64,000 bases of DNA. Origin: Variovorax beijingensis (lineage in GTDB: Bacteria > Pseudomonadota > Gammaproteobacteria > Burkholderiales > Burkholderiaceae_C). Location of the stretch: NCBI RefSeq assembly GCF_007828835.1, contig NZ_VIVL01000005.1, positions 310,001 through 374,000 of the forward strand, written 5' to 3'. A program made the translations under genes and the position numbers. Every line of letters starts with the position of its first letter. Position 1 is the stretch's first letter. Of the stretch, positions 43,259 through 51,224 are shown in pieces. Below the pieces are notes generated by a model, which saw only the letters and a program-made list of their open reading frames with translations, did no database searches and was not told the origin of the DNA.

Positions 43259-44368
43259 ATGTCCACTTCCTTTCCATCGCTCTTTCCCGGCATGCTGCTC
43301 GATGCGGCGAGCCGCTATGCCGAGGACCACATCGCGCAGCAGATCCAGGGCGACCCCGTGCGCGAACTGGGCTGGACCGCCACCCTCGTGCCCGAGGAGG
43401 CCGGCGGCGCCGGCGGAACCCTGAGCGACCTGGCCTCCATCGTCGAGGGGCTGGCCACGCACGGCCTGCAGCTGCCGGTGGTCGAGACCTGCGCCGTGGT
43501 GCCGCTGCTGCTGCAGGCGGCCGGCGCCGACACGGCCCGGCGCTGGCTGGAGGCGGTGGGCGACGGCAGCATGCGGATCGCGCCGCTGGTCGCGCTGTCC
43601 GCCACGCCCGACCACGATGCCGTCTCGGCCAGGCACCTGGACATCGGCTACGAACTGAGCGGCGTGGTGGAGGGTGTCGACCTGACCCTGCCCGCCACGC
43701 ACTATCTCGTGCCCGCGCAGATGGATGGCGACGACGCCCTCTTCCTGGTCGATGCCGAACGCCTCGGCGCGCCGAAGGCCCGCTACCGGACGATGGAAGG
43801 CCGCACGGGTGCCGACTTCGTGCTGGAGCGGCTCGCGCTGCCCGAGGGCGCCTGCCTGGCGCGTGGCGATGCCGTGCGCCAGGCGCGCACCAAGGCGACC
43901 GATGCCGCGCTGCTGCTGACCGCCGCCGACACGGTCGCGGCGCTGGCCACCTTGATCCGCCAGACCGTGCTCCACCTGAAGGAGCGGCGCCAGTTCGGCG
44001 TGGCGCTCGCGAGCTTCCAGGTGCTGCGCCATCGCGTGGCCGACATGTACGTGAAGTACCTGGGCGCCAAGGGCCTGGTGATCCATTGCTTCCACGAATA
44101 CGAGCAGAGTGCGGCCGACCTGCGCCGCACGCTGCGCCTGGCCAAGGTGTCGCTGGCCGAGTCGGCGCGCGCCTGTGCCGAGTCGGCCATCCAGATGCAC
44201 GGCGGCATGGGCGTGAGCGAAGAGGTGCTGGCCACCCGCACGGCGCAGCGCCTGATCGCCTCCGAGTTCCGCTATGGCGACCGGCTGCTGCATGCCGCGC
44301 GGCTGCTCGCGCCGCACGAGCCCGCGCCGCAGGTTTCTCTTTCCAACCAGACCGGGAGTGTGCGATGA
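43259..44368 (+). CDS. Acyl-CoA dehydrogenase 2 (partner subunit)
   Basis: The product is 369 residues, starting 3 nt after its neighbour. The N-terminal domain has LGWTATLVPEEAGGAGGTLS, and the C-terminal helices have ERRQFGVALASFQVLRHRVA and AIQMHGGMGVSEEVLATRTA. The central beta domain lacks the usual SEPxxGSD motif, typical of the second member of an alpha2-beta2 dehydrogenase in which only one subunit type is fully catalytic. It overlaps the enoyl-CoA hydratase start by 4 nt. Confidence 0.87.
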   Translation: MSTSFPSLFPGMLLDAASRYAEDHIAQQIQGDPVRELGWTATLVPEEAGGAGGTLSDLASIVEGLATHGLQLPVVETCAVVPLLLQAAGADTARRWLEAVGDGSMRIAPLVALSATPDHDAVSARHLDIGYELSGVVEGVDLTLPATHYLVPAQMDGDDALFLVDAERLGAPKARYRTMEGRTGADFVLERLALPEGACLARGDAVRQARTKATDAALLLTAADTVAALATLIRQTVLHLKERRQFGVALASFQVLRHRVADMYVKYLGAKGLVIHCFHEYEQSAADLRRTLRLAKVSLAESARACAESAIQMHGGMGVSEEVLATRTAQRLIASEFRYGDRLLHAARLLAPHEPAPQVSLSNQTGSVR

Positions 44369-45126
44369 GCATCGAACTGGAAGTTTCCGAATACATCGCC
44401 GTCGTCCGGCTCGACAAGCCGCCGGTCAATGCGCTGGACCGCGCCACGCGCCGCCGCCTGATCGAGATCTTCGACGAGGTCTCCGAACGCGCCGACGTGC
44501 GCGTCGCGATCCTCACGGGCACCGGCAAGTTCTTCTGCTCCGGCGCGGACCTCAAGGACCGGCCCGATGCCGAGAAGGCGGGCGACTTCCTCGACCACAA
44601 CCGCTGGACGCGCGAAACCGGCAATGCGATCCGCGAATGCGCCAAGCCCGTGATCGCGGCCGTCAACGGCCCCGCGTTGGGCGCGGGCTTCGGCCTCATG
44701 GCGGCCTGCGACATCTTCCTCGCGAGCGAGGACGCCACCTTCGCCATGCCCGAGATCAACGTCGGCCTGGCCGGCGGCGTCTCGATGCTGCGCACCCTGT
44801 TCGGCCGCTCGTTCACGCGCCGCATGTTCTTCACCGGCATGAAGGTGCCCGCCGCCGAGCTGTATCGCCGCGGCGTGCTCGACGAGGTGGTGCCGGGCGA
44901 TCGGCTGATGCCGCTGGCCATGGAGATCGCGCAGGAGATCGCGTCCAAGGCGCCGCTCGCCGTCGCCTATGCGAAGCAGGCGGCCAACATGATGGACCTG
45001 ATGCCGCAGCGCGACGGGTACCGTTTCGAGCAGAACATCACCATGGCGCTGGCCAAGACCGAGGATGCGCAGGAGGCCCGCAAGGCCTTCCTCGAAAAGC
45101 GCAAGCCCGTCTATCAGGGGCGCTGA
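44365..45126 (+). CDS. Enoyl-CoA hydratase/isomerase
   Basis: The product is 253 residues of crotonase fold: VVRLDKPPVNALDRATRRRL, the oxyanion loop FCSGADLKDRPD, and the second oxyanion strand PVIAAVNGPALGAGFGLMAA. In the catalytic stretch PEINVGLAGGVSMLRTLFGR, the glutamates of classical hydratases (in GLIPGAGGTQR) are not matched, so it may be an isomerase, hydrolase or ring-opening crotonase. It lies between the acyl-CoA dehydrogenases and the CoA synthetase. Confidence 0.88.
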   Translation: MSIELEVSEYIAVVRLDKPPVNALDRATRRRLIEIFDEVSERADVRVAILTGTGKFFCSGADLKDRPDAEKAGDFLDHNRWTRETGNAIRECAKPVIAAVNGPALGAGFGLMAACDIFLASEDATFAMPEINVGLAGGVSMLRTLFGRSFTRRMFFTGMKVPAAELYRRGVLDEVVPGDRLMPLAMEIAQEIASKAPLAVAYAKQAANMMDLMPQRDGYRFEQNITMALAKTEDAQEARKAFLEKRKPVYQGR

Positions 45127-45127
45127 G

Positions 45128-47260
45128 ATGCAGGCAGTGAAAGTGGGGCGCGGGCTGGACGCGCTGTTCAAGCCGCGCTCGATCGCGATCTTCGGCGCCT
45201 CCGACGACGTCACGAAGATCGGCGGCCGGCCGCTGCAGTTCCTGCAGAAGTACGGCTATGCGGGCGGCATCTATCCGGTCAACCGCAAGGGCGGCCTGGT
45301 GCAGTCGCTGCAGGCTTATGCGAGCCTGGCGGAACTGCCCGAGGTGCCCGAACTGGCCGTGATCGCGGTGCCGCCCGCAGGCGTGCTCGAGGCGGTGCAG
45401 GACTGCGCGCAGCGCGGCGTGAAGGCCGCGGTCATCCTGTCCGCCGGCTTCTCCGAGATGGGCGAGGAGGGCAGCCGGCTGCAGGCGCGCATCGGCGAGG
45501 TGGCGCGGACCAGCGGCATGCGCATCGTCGGCCCCAATTGCCTGGGCGCGATCGGCGTGCCGGACAAGAGCATCGCTACCTTCTCGGTGGCGCTGGAATC
45601 GTCCTTTCCCGCGGCGGGCTCGGTGGGCATCGTCTCGCAGAGCGGCAACCTCGGCAGCTTCACCCTGCGGCTGGCCGGCGAGCGCGGCCTGGGCGTGAGC
45701 CGCATGCTGACCACGGGCAACGAATGCGACGTGGACATTGCCGATGCCATTGCCTCACTGGCGGCCGACCCCGGCACCTCCGTGATCCTGTGCTGCATGG
45801 AAACCTGCCGCGACGGCGCCAAGCTGAGGCAGGCCATGGCGATGGCCCGCGAGGCCGGCAAGCCGCTGGTCGTGCTCAAGGTCGGCGTCTCCGAGGCCGG
45901 CAGCGCGGCTGCGGCCTCGCACACCGGCGCGCTGGCCGGCTCGGACGCCGTGTTCGATGCCGTGCTGCGCGAGGGCGGCGCGCTGCGCGTGCCCAGCATC
46001 GAGCTGCTGCTCGAGGTCGGCCATGCGCTGTCGGTGGTTGGCCCGGCGCACGTGCCCGGCGGCCATCGTGTGGCGGTGCTCACGGCCTCCGGCGGCTTCG
46101 GCGTGCTGCTGGCCGATGCGGCCAGTGCGCAGGGCCTCGCGCTGCCCAGGCTGGCGGCGCAGACGCAGGCGCGCATCCTCTCGGCCGTGCCTTTTGCCGC
46201 GCCATCCAATCCCGTGGACATGACGGCACAGGTGTCGAGCCGGCCCGAGGTGCTGGCACGGATGCTCGATGCCGTGGCGCGCGACGACAGCTGCGACGCG
46301 CTGATCCTGCAGTCGGCCAACGCCTTCCACGTGCCGCGGCTGCGCGGCGTGTTCCTGGAGGCGCTCGCGCAGGTGCGCAAGGACCATCCCGCGCGCCTGA
46401 TCCTGCTGTGCGCGCGGGCCCCCGACGACGTGCGCGCAGGGCTCAACGCGATGGGCTTTCCGGTGGTCGAAGGCATCGATGCGGCCTGCGCGACGCTGGC
46501 TGCGCTGCTGCGCTTCGGTGCGCGCGGTGCCGAACGGGCAGCTGCGCCGGCCATCGCGCGCGCGCCGCTGGCCGCCGCGGCCTTCGCCACCGAGGCCAGT
46601 GCCAAGGCGGTGCTGGCCGAGGCGGGGCTGCCGGTGCCGCGGGAGGCGGTCGCGCGCAGCTTTGGCGAGGCGCTGGCTGCCGCGCGCGAGATGGGCTTTC
46701 CGCTGGTGCTCAAGATCGTCTCGCCCGACATCGCGCACAAGACCGAGGTCGGCGGCGTGTTCGTCGGCGTGCGCTCCGAAGCGCAGCTGCGCGAGGAATA
46801 CGACCAGCTGCTGGCGCGCGTGGCGTTGAAGGCGCCCGGCGCCCGCATCGCCGGCGTGCTGGTCGCGCAGATGGTGCAGGGCGGTGTCGAGCTGATCCTG
46901 GGCACCAGGAAGGACCCGGTGTTCGGCCCGATGGTGATGGTCGGCCTGGGCGGCATCTTTGCCGAGATCTTCAAGGACGTGGCGCTGCAGCCCGCGCCGG
47001 TCGACGAGGCGCAGGCCGGCGCGATGCTGCGCTCGCTCAAGGCCTTCCCCTTGCTCGACGGCGCGCGAGGCCGGCCCAAGGCCGACGTGCCGGCGGCTGC
47101 GAAGGCCGTCGCAGCGCTGTCGCGATTCGCCGTGCGGCATGCCGACAGCGTGTCCGAGATCGACATCAACCCCCTGGTGGTGCTGGAGCAGGGCCGCGGC
47201 GCGCATGCGCTCGACGCGCTGCTGGTGCCCGGGGAACCCACCAAGAAAGCTCAACCATGA
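45128..47260 (+). CDS. ADP-forming acyl-CoA synthetase (fused alpha-beta)
   Basis: The product is 710 residues. The N-terminal CoA-binding domain opens FKPRSIAIFGASDDVTKIGG, the succinyl-CoA-synthetase-like domain has GPNCLGAIGVPDKSIATF and VSQSGNLGS, and the phospho-His is in AAASHTGALAGSDAVFDAVL (about H264). The C-terminal ATP-grasp part (from about 490) has FPLVLKIVSPDIAHKTEVGG and VFGPMVMVGLGGIFAE. It activates a carboxylic acid to its CoA thioester with ATP giving ADP. In this operon it probably loads the ring-opened or starting acid. It overlaps the SDR start by 4 nt. Confidence 0.9.
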   Translation: MQAVKVGRGLDALFKPRSIAIFGASDDVTKIGGRPLQFLQKYGYAGGIYPVNRKGGLVQSLQAYASLAELPEVPELAVIAVPPAGVLEAVQDCAQRGVKAAVILSAGFSEMGEEGSRLQARIGEVARTSGMRIVGPNCLGAIGVPDKSIATFSVALESSFPAAGSVGIVSQSGNLGSFTLRLAGERGLGVSRMLTTGNECDVDIADAIASLAADPGTSVILCCMETCRDGAKLRQAMAMAREAGKPLVVLKVGVSEAGSAAAASHTGALAGSDAVFDAVLREGGALRVPSIELLLEVGHALSVVGPAHVPGGHRVAVLTASGGFGVLLADAASAQGLALPRLAAQTQARILSAVPFAAPSNPVDMTAQVSSRPEVLARMLDAVARDDSCDALILQSANAFHVPRLRGVFLEALAQVRKDHPARLILLCARAPDDVRAGLNAMGFPVVEGIDAACATLAALLRFGARGAERAAAPAIARAPLAAAAFATEASAKAVLAEAGLPVPREAVARSFGEALAAAREMGFPLVLKIVSPDIAHKTEVGGVFVGVRSEAQLREEYDQLLARVALKAPGARIAGVLVAQMVQGGVELILGTRKDPVFGPMVMVGLGGIFAEIFKDVALQPAPVDEAQAGAMLRSLKAFPLLDGARGRPKADVPAAAKAVAALSRFAVRHADSVSEIDINPLVVLEQGRGAHALDALLVPGEPTKKAQP

Positions 47261-48015
47261 ACATGTCTCTCTCAGGCCGCACGGCCTTCATCAGCGGCGC
47301 GGGCCACGGCATCGGCCGCGCCACCGCGCGCGCCATGGCGCGCCAGGGCGCCACCGTCGGCATCAACGACCTGAAGCCGGAATTCGTGGAGGAGGCCGTG
47401 GCCGAGATCCGCGCACGCGGCGGCCAGGCCATCGGGCTGCCCTGCGACGTGTCGACGCGCGACGGCATGCGCGAGGCCGTCGCGCAGTTCGCGCGCGAGG
47501 CCGGCCGGCTGGACGTCATGGTCAACAACGCCGCCTGGGTGCGCTACCAGCCGCTGGCCGAGATCACGCCGGAGGTCATGGACCGCATGGTGGAGATCGG
47601 CTTCAAGTCGGTGATCTGGGGCATCCAGGCCGCGGCGGAGGCGATGGATGCGCAACGCGGCGGCTCGATCATCAACGTGGCCTCCATCGCGGCCTTCAAG
47701 TCGCCGATGCGCTCGGTGGTCTACAGCGGCATCAAGGCCGGCGTGCTGGGCATCACGCGTGCCTCGGCGGCCGACCTGGGCGCGCGCAACATCCGCGTGA
47801 ACGCGGTCGCGCCCGGTGCCGTGCCCACCGAGGGCACGGCCAAGCACCGCAATGCGGAGCTCGATGCCCGGCGCATCGCGCGCACGCCGCTCGGGCGCCT
47901 GGGCACGGTGGAAGACATCGCCGACGCCATCTGCTTCCTGGCGGGCGACGCCTCGCGCTTCTTCAACGCGGATGTGCTGCGGCTGGACGGCGGCGCCTCG
48001 GAGACCTCGCTGTGA
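47257..48015 (+). CDS. Short-chain dehydrogenase/reductase 1
   Basis: The product is 252 residues of classical SDR type: the cofactor motif ISGAGHGIGRATA, acidic residue at the end of beta-2 (INDLKPEF, NAD-preferring), NNAAW, the catalytic Ser in IINVASIAAFKSPM, Tyr and Lys in YSGIKAG, and the C-terminal ADVLRLDGGASETSL. It would oxidise a hydroxyl to a ketone, or the reverse, within the acyl-CoA route. It is joined to its neighbours by stop/start overlaps on both sides. Confidence 0.92.
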   Translation: MNMSLSGRTAFISGAGHGIGRATARAMARQGATVGINDLKPEFVEEAVAEIRARGGQAIGLPCDVSTRDGMREAVAQFAREAGRLDVMVNNAAWVRYQPLAEITPEVMDRMVEIGFKSVIWGIQAAAEAMDAQRGGSIINVASIAAFKSPMRSVVYSGIKAGVLGITRASAADLGARNIRVNAVAPGAVPTEGTAKHRNAELDARRIARTPLGRLGTVEDIADAICFLAGDASRFFNADVLRLDGGASETSL

Positions 48016-48392
48016 GCAGCGCGCTTCGACCGCCCAAGCGGGTGCAGAACGTGTTCGTCGTGGCGAAGCAGCCGGCCCGCCTGCATGCCTTCTACGAAGG
48101 CGCGCTGGGCCTGCCGATGAAGTTCCGCGACGGCGACCGCTGGATCCAGTACGGCGTGGGCCACACCAACGTGGCGCTGGCCTGCGCCGAGGAGGCGGCG
48201 CCTGCCACCAGCGGGCTGGTGATGGTGCTGGAGGTGGACGACTTCGAGGGCGCGGCGGAACGCATCACTGCCGCCGGCGGACAGGTGCTGGGCCTGCGCG
48301 ACATGGGCAGCCACGGCGCCGTGCTGTCGCTGCGCGATCCCGAGGGCAACCTGGTGCAGCTGTTCCGGCGCGCCGCGCCCGCAGCCGCATGA
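48012..48392 (+). CDS. VOC-fold (glyoxalase/dioxygenase-like) small protein
   Basis: The product is 126 residues from a GTG overlapping the SDR stop. It is one VOC module pair: VQNVFVVAKQPARLHAFYEG, ALGLPMKFRDGDRWIQYGVG, and SLRDPEGNLVQLFRR with the terminal acidic-position motif replaced by Gln. The usual His near the N-terminus is missing, so metal catalysis is uncertain. It may be an isomerase, lyase or binding protein for an intermediate. Confidence 0.82.
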   Translation: MSSALRPPKRVQNVFVVAKQPARLHAFYEGALGLPMKFRDGDRWIQYGVGHTNVALACAEEAAPATSGLVMVLEVDDFEGAAERITAAGGQVLGLRDMGSHGAVLSLRDPEGNLVQLFRRAAPAAA

Positions 48393-48934
48393 GTGCCCCC
48401 GTGTCGGGTCCGGCAGCCCTTCAGGCCCTGCTGGACCGCGAGGCGATCCGCGACTGCCTGCTGCGCTACTGCCGGGGCATCGACCGCTGCGACGAGGCGG
48501 CCCTGCGCTCGGCCTACTGGGAGGACGCCACGGACTGCCACGGCGCCTGGAACGGCAGCGCCGCCGGCTTCATCGCGCAGGCGCTGGAAAAGCTGCGGCA
48601 GGGCGGCCGGCGCGTCCACCAGGTCAGCAATGTGCTGATCGAACTGCATGGCGATGCCGCGGCGGTGGAAAGCAGCTTCTTCGCGCTGCAGGCCACGGCC
48701 GCGCAGCCCGATCGCGAAACCTTCCTGTGCGGCCGCTATGCGGACCGCTTCGAGCGCCGCGGCGGCGAGTGGCGCGTGGCCGCGCGCACGGTGATCTACG
48801 ACTGGATCGAGGAGCGCACGCGGCCCGAGCTGAGGCAGGACGATGCAGTCCTGTTCGGCGCGCGCCAGCCGGTCGGCACCACGGCGCCGCACGACACCGT
48901 GTATGCGCTGCTGCGCGAAGTGCGGGGCGGCTGA
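48389..48934 (+). CDS. NTF2-like (SnoaL/dioxygenase-beta-like) protein
   Basis: The product is 181 residues: DREAIRDCLLRYCRGIDRCD, ALRSAYWEDATDCHGAWNGS, the RRVHQVSNVLIELHGDAAAV strand and GRYADRFERRGGEWRVAART. This NTF2-like cone fold is widespread beside SDRs in steroid, terpenoid and aromatic catabolic operons. The YWEDATDCHG Asp/His set could act in dehydration or isomerisation. It is coupled by overlaps on both sides. Confidence 0.85.
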   Translation: MSAPVSGPAALQALLDREAIRDCLLRYCRGIDRCDEAALRSAYWEDATDCHGAWNGSAAGFIAQALEKLRQGGRRVHQVSNVLIELHGDAAAVESSFFALQATAAQPDRETFLCGRYADRFERRGGEWRVAARTVIYDWIEERTRPELRQDDAVLFGARQPVGTTAPHDTVYALLREVRGG

Positions 48935-50172
48935 TGGCGACGGTGCTGCTCACCGGCGCCGGCGCCGGCATCGGCCGCGCCGCGGCGCTGGGCCTCGCGC
49001 GTGCCGGCTGGCGCTGCGTGCTGGTCGACGCCGATGCAGAGGCGCTGCAGCGCCTCGAAGCCCTCTGGCCCGCCGGGGCCGAGCGGCCGCTGAGCCTGGT
49101 GGCCGACCTGACGGATGCCGCCCGCATCGAGCGCCTGGGGCAGGAGATCCCGCCGCTCGATGCCCTCGTCAACAACGCGGGCCTGTCGGCCGGCGGCGCC
49201 GAGGCCACGTCCGGCCACGACGACGGCACGGCCGCGCGCCTGCTGGCGCTCAACCTGGCGGCGCCGGCCCGCATGGTGCAGGCCTGCGCGGCGCGGCTTC
49301 GGCCGGGTGCGCGCATCGTCAACGTGGCCTCCGGCGCAGGGCTGCGCGCCATTCCGTGGCGCGGGCTCTACAGCCCGAGCAAGGCCGGGCTGATCGCGCA
49401 GGGCAGGGCGCTCGCGCAGGCCCGGCTCGACTGGACGGTGACCACGCTCGCGCCGGGCTTCGTGCGGACCGAGCTCGTGCAGCGCCTGATCGATGGCGGC
49501 CGGCTGAACCCGGCGCAGGCGGTCTCGAAGATCCCCCTGGGCCGGATGGCCGAGCCCGAGGACATGGCGGAGGCGCTGTGCTTCCTGGCCAGCGCGGGCG
49601 CGCGCGTGCTCACCGGGCAGCTGCTGGTGCTCGATGGCGGCTCCTCCGTCTGCGGCGGCAGCCAGCCCTTGCCGCCGTGCGAGCATCCGCCTCTTGCGTT
49701 CGAGGCGCCGCTTCGGCCGCATGGCGAGTCGGTGCGCGAGCCAGCCTGGCAGGCCGCACTGGACGCGTGGGCGCGCTCGCATGCGGACCACCCCGGCAGC
49801 CAGGGCTATCCCGCCGTCGTCGACGGCCGCGCCCTCGATGGGCCGCCGGGCGCGCAGCTCGAGGCCGTGCTCGATGCGGCCCGCGGCTTCCGCGCACGCC
49901 ATGCGGCGTTGGCCAGCCTCACGCTGCTGCTGCCGCGGCCAGCTCCGGAGCTGCCCTGGGCGCTGGCCGGCGACGCCGAAGCGGCCCGCATGCTGGTTGC
50001 CGCGCTGGCCGCCGAATGGGGTGCGCACGGACTGCGCATCAACGCACTCGAGCTGCCGCCGGGCCTCGCGCCCGAGGCCTGCCTGCCGCTGCTCGGCTAC
50101 CTGGCCGGCGCACGCGCGCAGTTCCTGACCGGGCAGGTGCTGCGGCCCGGTGCCGGCGCGGCCGAACGCTGA
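48934..50172 (+). CDS. SDR with a fused second half-SDR
   Basis: The product is 412 residues. Residues 1-245 are a complete SDR: LLTGAGAGIGRAAALGLARA, DALVNNAGLSAGGAE, catalytic IVNVASGAG and YSPSKAG, and GQLLVLDGGSS. The remaining 165 residues resemble the C-terminal half of another SDR (MLVAALAAEWGAHGLRINAL, then GYLAGARAQFLTGQVLRPG) with a short diverged front and no cofactor motif or Tyr-Lys pair. I infer an incomplete tandem duplication or fusion, perhaps used in dimerisation. It is the last enzyme of the operon. Confidence 0.85.
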   Translation: MATVLLTGAGAGIGRAAALGLARAGWRCVLVDADAEALQRLEALWPAGAERPLSLVADLTDAARIERLGQEIPPLDALVNNAGLSAGGAEATSGHDDGTAARLLALNLAAPARMVQACAARLRPGARIVNVASGAGLRAIPWRGLYSPSKAGLIAQGRALAQARLDWTVTTLAPGFVRTELVQRLIDGGRLNPAQAVSKIPLGRMAEPEDMAEALCFLASAGARVLTGQLLVLDGGSSVCGGSQPLPPCEHPPLAFEAPLRPHGESVREPAWQAALDAWARSHADHPGSQGYPAVVDGRALDGPPGAQLEAVLDAARGFRARHAALASLTLLLPRPAPELPWALAGDAEAARMLVAALAAEWGAHGLRINALELPPGLAPEACLPLLGYLAGARAQFLTGQVLRPGAGAAER

Positions 50173-50194
50173 AACATGAACAAGGAGACACCGC

Positions 50195-51184
50195 ATGATC
50201 GACACCCCCGTTTCCCGCCGCCGCCTGCTGGCCGGCGCGGGCCTGCTCGCGCTGCAAGCGCCGCTGCATGCCAGCGAAGCCGGCGGCTGGCCGGCACGCC
50301 CGATCCGCCTGGTCGTGTCCGGCCCCGCGGGTGCGGGCTCGGACATCTTCGCGCGACTTCTGGCCGGACCGCTGCAGCAGGCCCTCGGGCAGCCCGTGGT
50401 GGTGGACAACAAGCCGGGCGCCAACGGCCTGATCGGCAACGACGCGGTCGCCAAGGCGCCGCACGACGGCTACACGATCCTGCTGTCGCCATCCTCGGCC
50501 ATCGCCATCAACCCGGTCATCCAGCCGAAGATGCCCTATGACGCGCAGAAGGACCTGCTGCCCGTCGCCCAGGTCGGTGCCGCGGGCATCCTGCTGGTGG
50601 CGAACCCGGCCACCGGCATCAGGACGCTGGCGGATCTGGTGCGCCATGCCAAGGCCGACCCCGGCAAGCTGGCCTATGGCTCCTGGGGCAGCGGATCGAC
50701 TGGCCACCTGGTGATGGAAGGCCTCAAGGCGCAGTACGGCATGGACATGGTGCATGTGCCCTACAAGGGCGTCTCGCCGCTGCTGAGCGACCTGCTGGGC
50801 AACAGCATCGGCGTGGGCTTCGTCGACATCGCATCGCCGGTGCCCCACATCCGCAGCGGCAAGCTGCAGGCCGTGGGCTGCACGGGCTCGGCGCGCGGGC
50901 CGGCGCTGCCCGACGTGCCCACGCTGACCGAGCAGGGCTACCGCTTCGATGCGGACGGCTGGTACGGCGTCTTCGCGCCGGCCGGCACGCCGCGCGAGGT
51001 GGTGCTGCGGCTGAACCAGGAGATCAACCGCATCCTCTCGGCGGACGAGATCGTCCAGAAGTTCGCCGCGCAGAACATGCCGCGACCGCCGATCAAGGAC
51101 GCCGACCAGTTCGCGGCCACGGTGCGCCGCGACCTTGCGGCCTGGCAGTCGCTGGCCAGGGTTGCGAAGCTGCGGCTGGATTGA
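50195..51184 (+). CDS. Bug-family tripartite-tricarboxylate binding protein, Tat-type leader
   Basis: The product is 329 residues with AAGGAGACA upstream. The leader SRRRLLAGAGLLALQAPLHA has an RRR-LL pattern like Tat signals. Mature motifs are PIRLVVSGPAGAGSDIFARL, VDNKPGANGLIGNDAVAKAP, YDAQKDLLPVAQVGAAGILL and EQGYRFDADGWYGVFAPAGT. It follows the catabolic operon by 22 nt and likely presents the operon's carboxylic substrate to a carrier encoded elsewhere. Confidence 0.9.
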   Translation: MIDTPVSRRRLLAGAGLLALQAPLHASEAGGWPARPIRLVVSGPAGAGSDIFARLLAGPLQQALGQPVVVDNKPGANGLIGNDAVAKAPHDGYTILLSPSSAIAINPVIQPKMPYDAQKDLLPVAQVGAAGILLVANPATGIRTLADLVRHAKADPGKLAYGSWGSGSTGHLVMEGLKAQYGMDMVHVPYKGVSPLLSDLLGNSIGVGFVDIASPVPHIRSGKLQAVGCTGSARGPALPDVPTLTEQGYRFDADGWYGVFAPAGTPREVVLRLNQEINRILSADEIVQKFAAQNMPRPPIKDADQFAATVRRDLAAWQSLARVAKLRLD

Positions 51185-51224
51185 GCGGCGGCGGCATCGC
51201 CCCCATCGTCGGCGTGGCGGGCGC

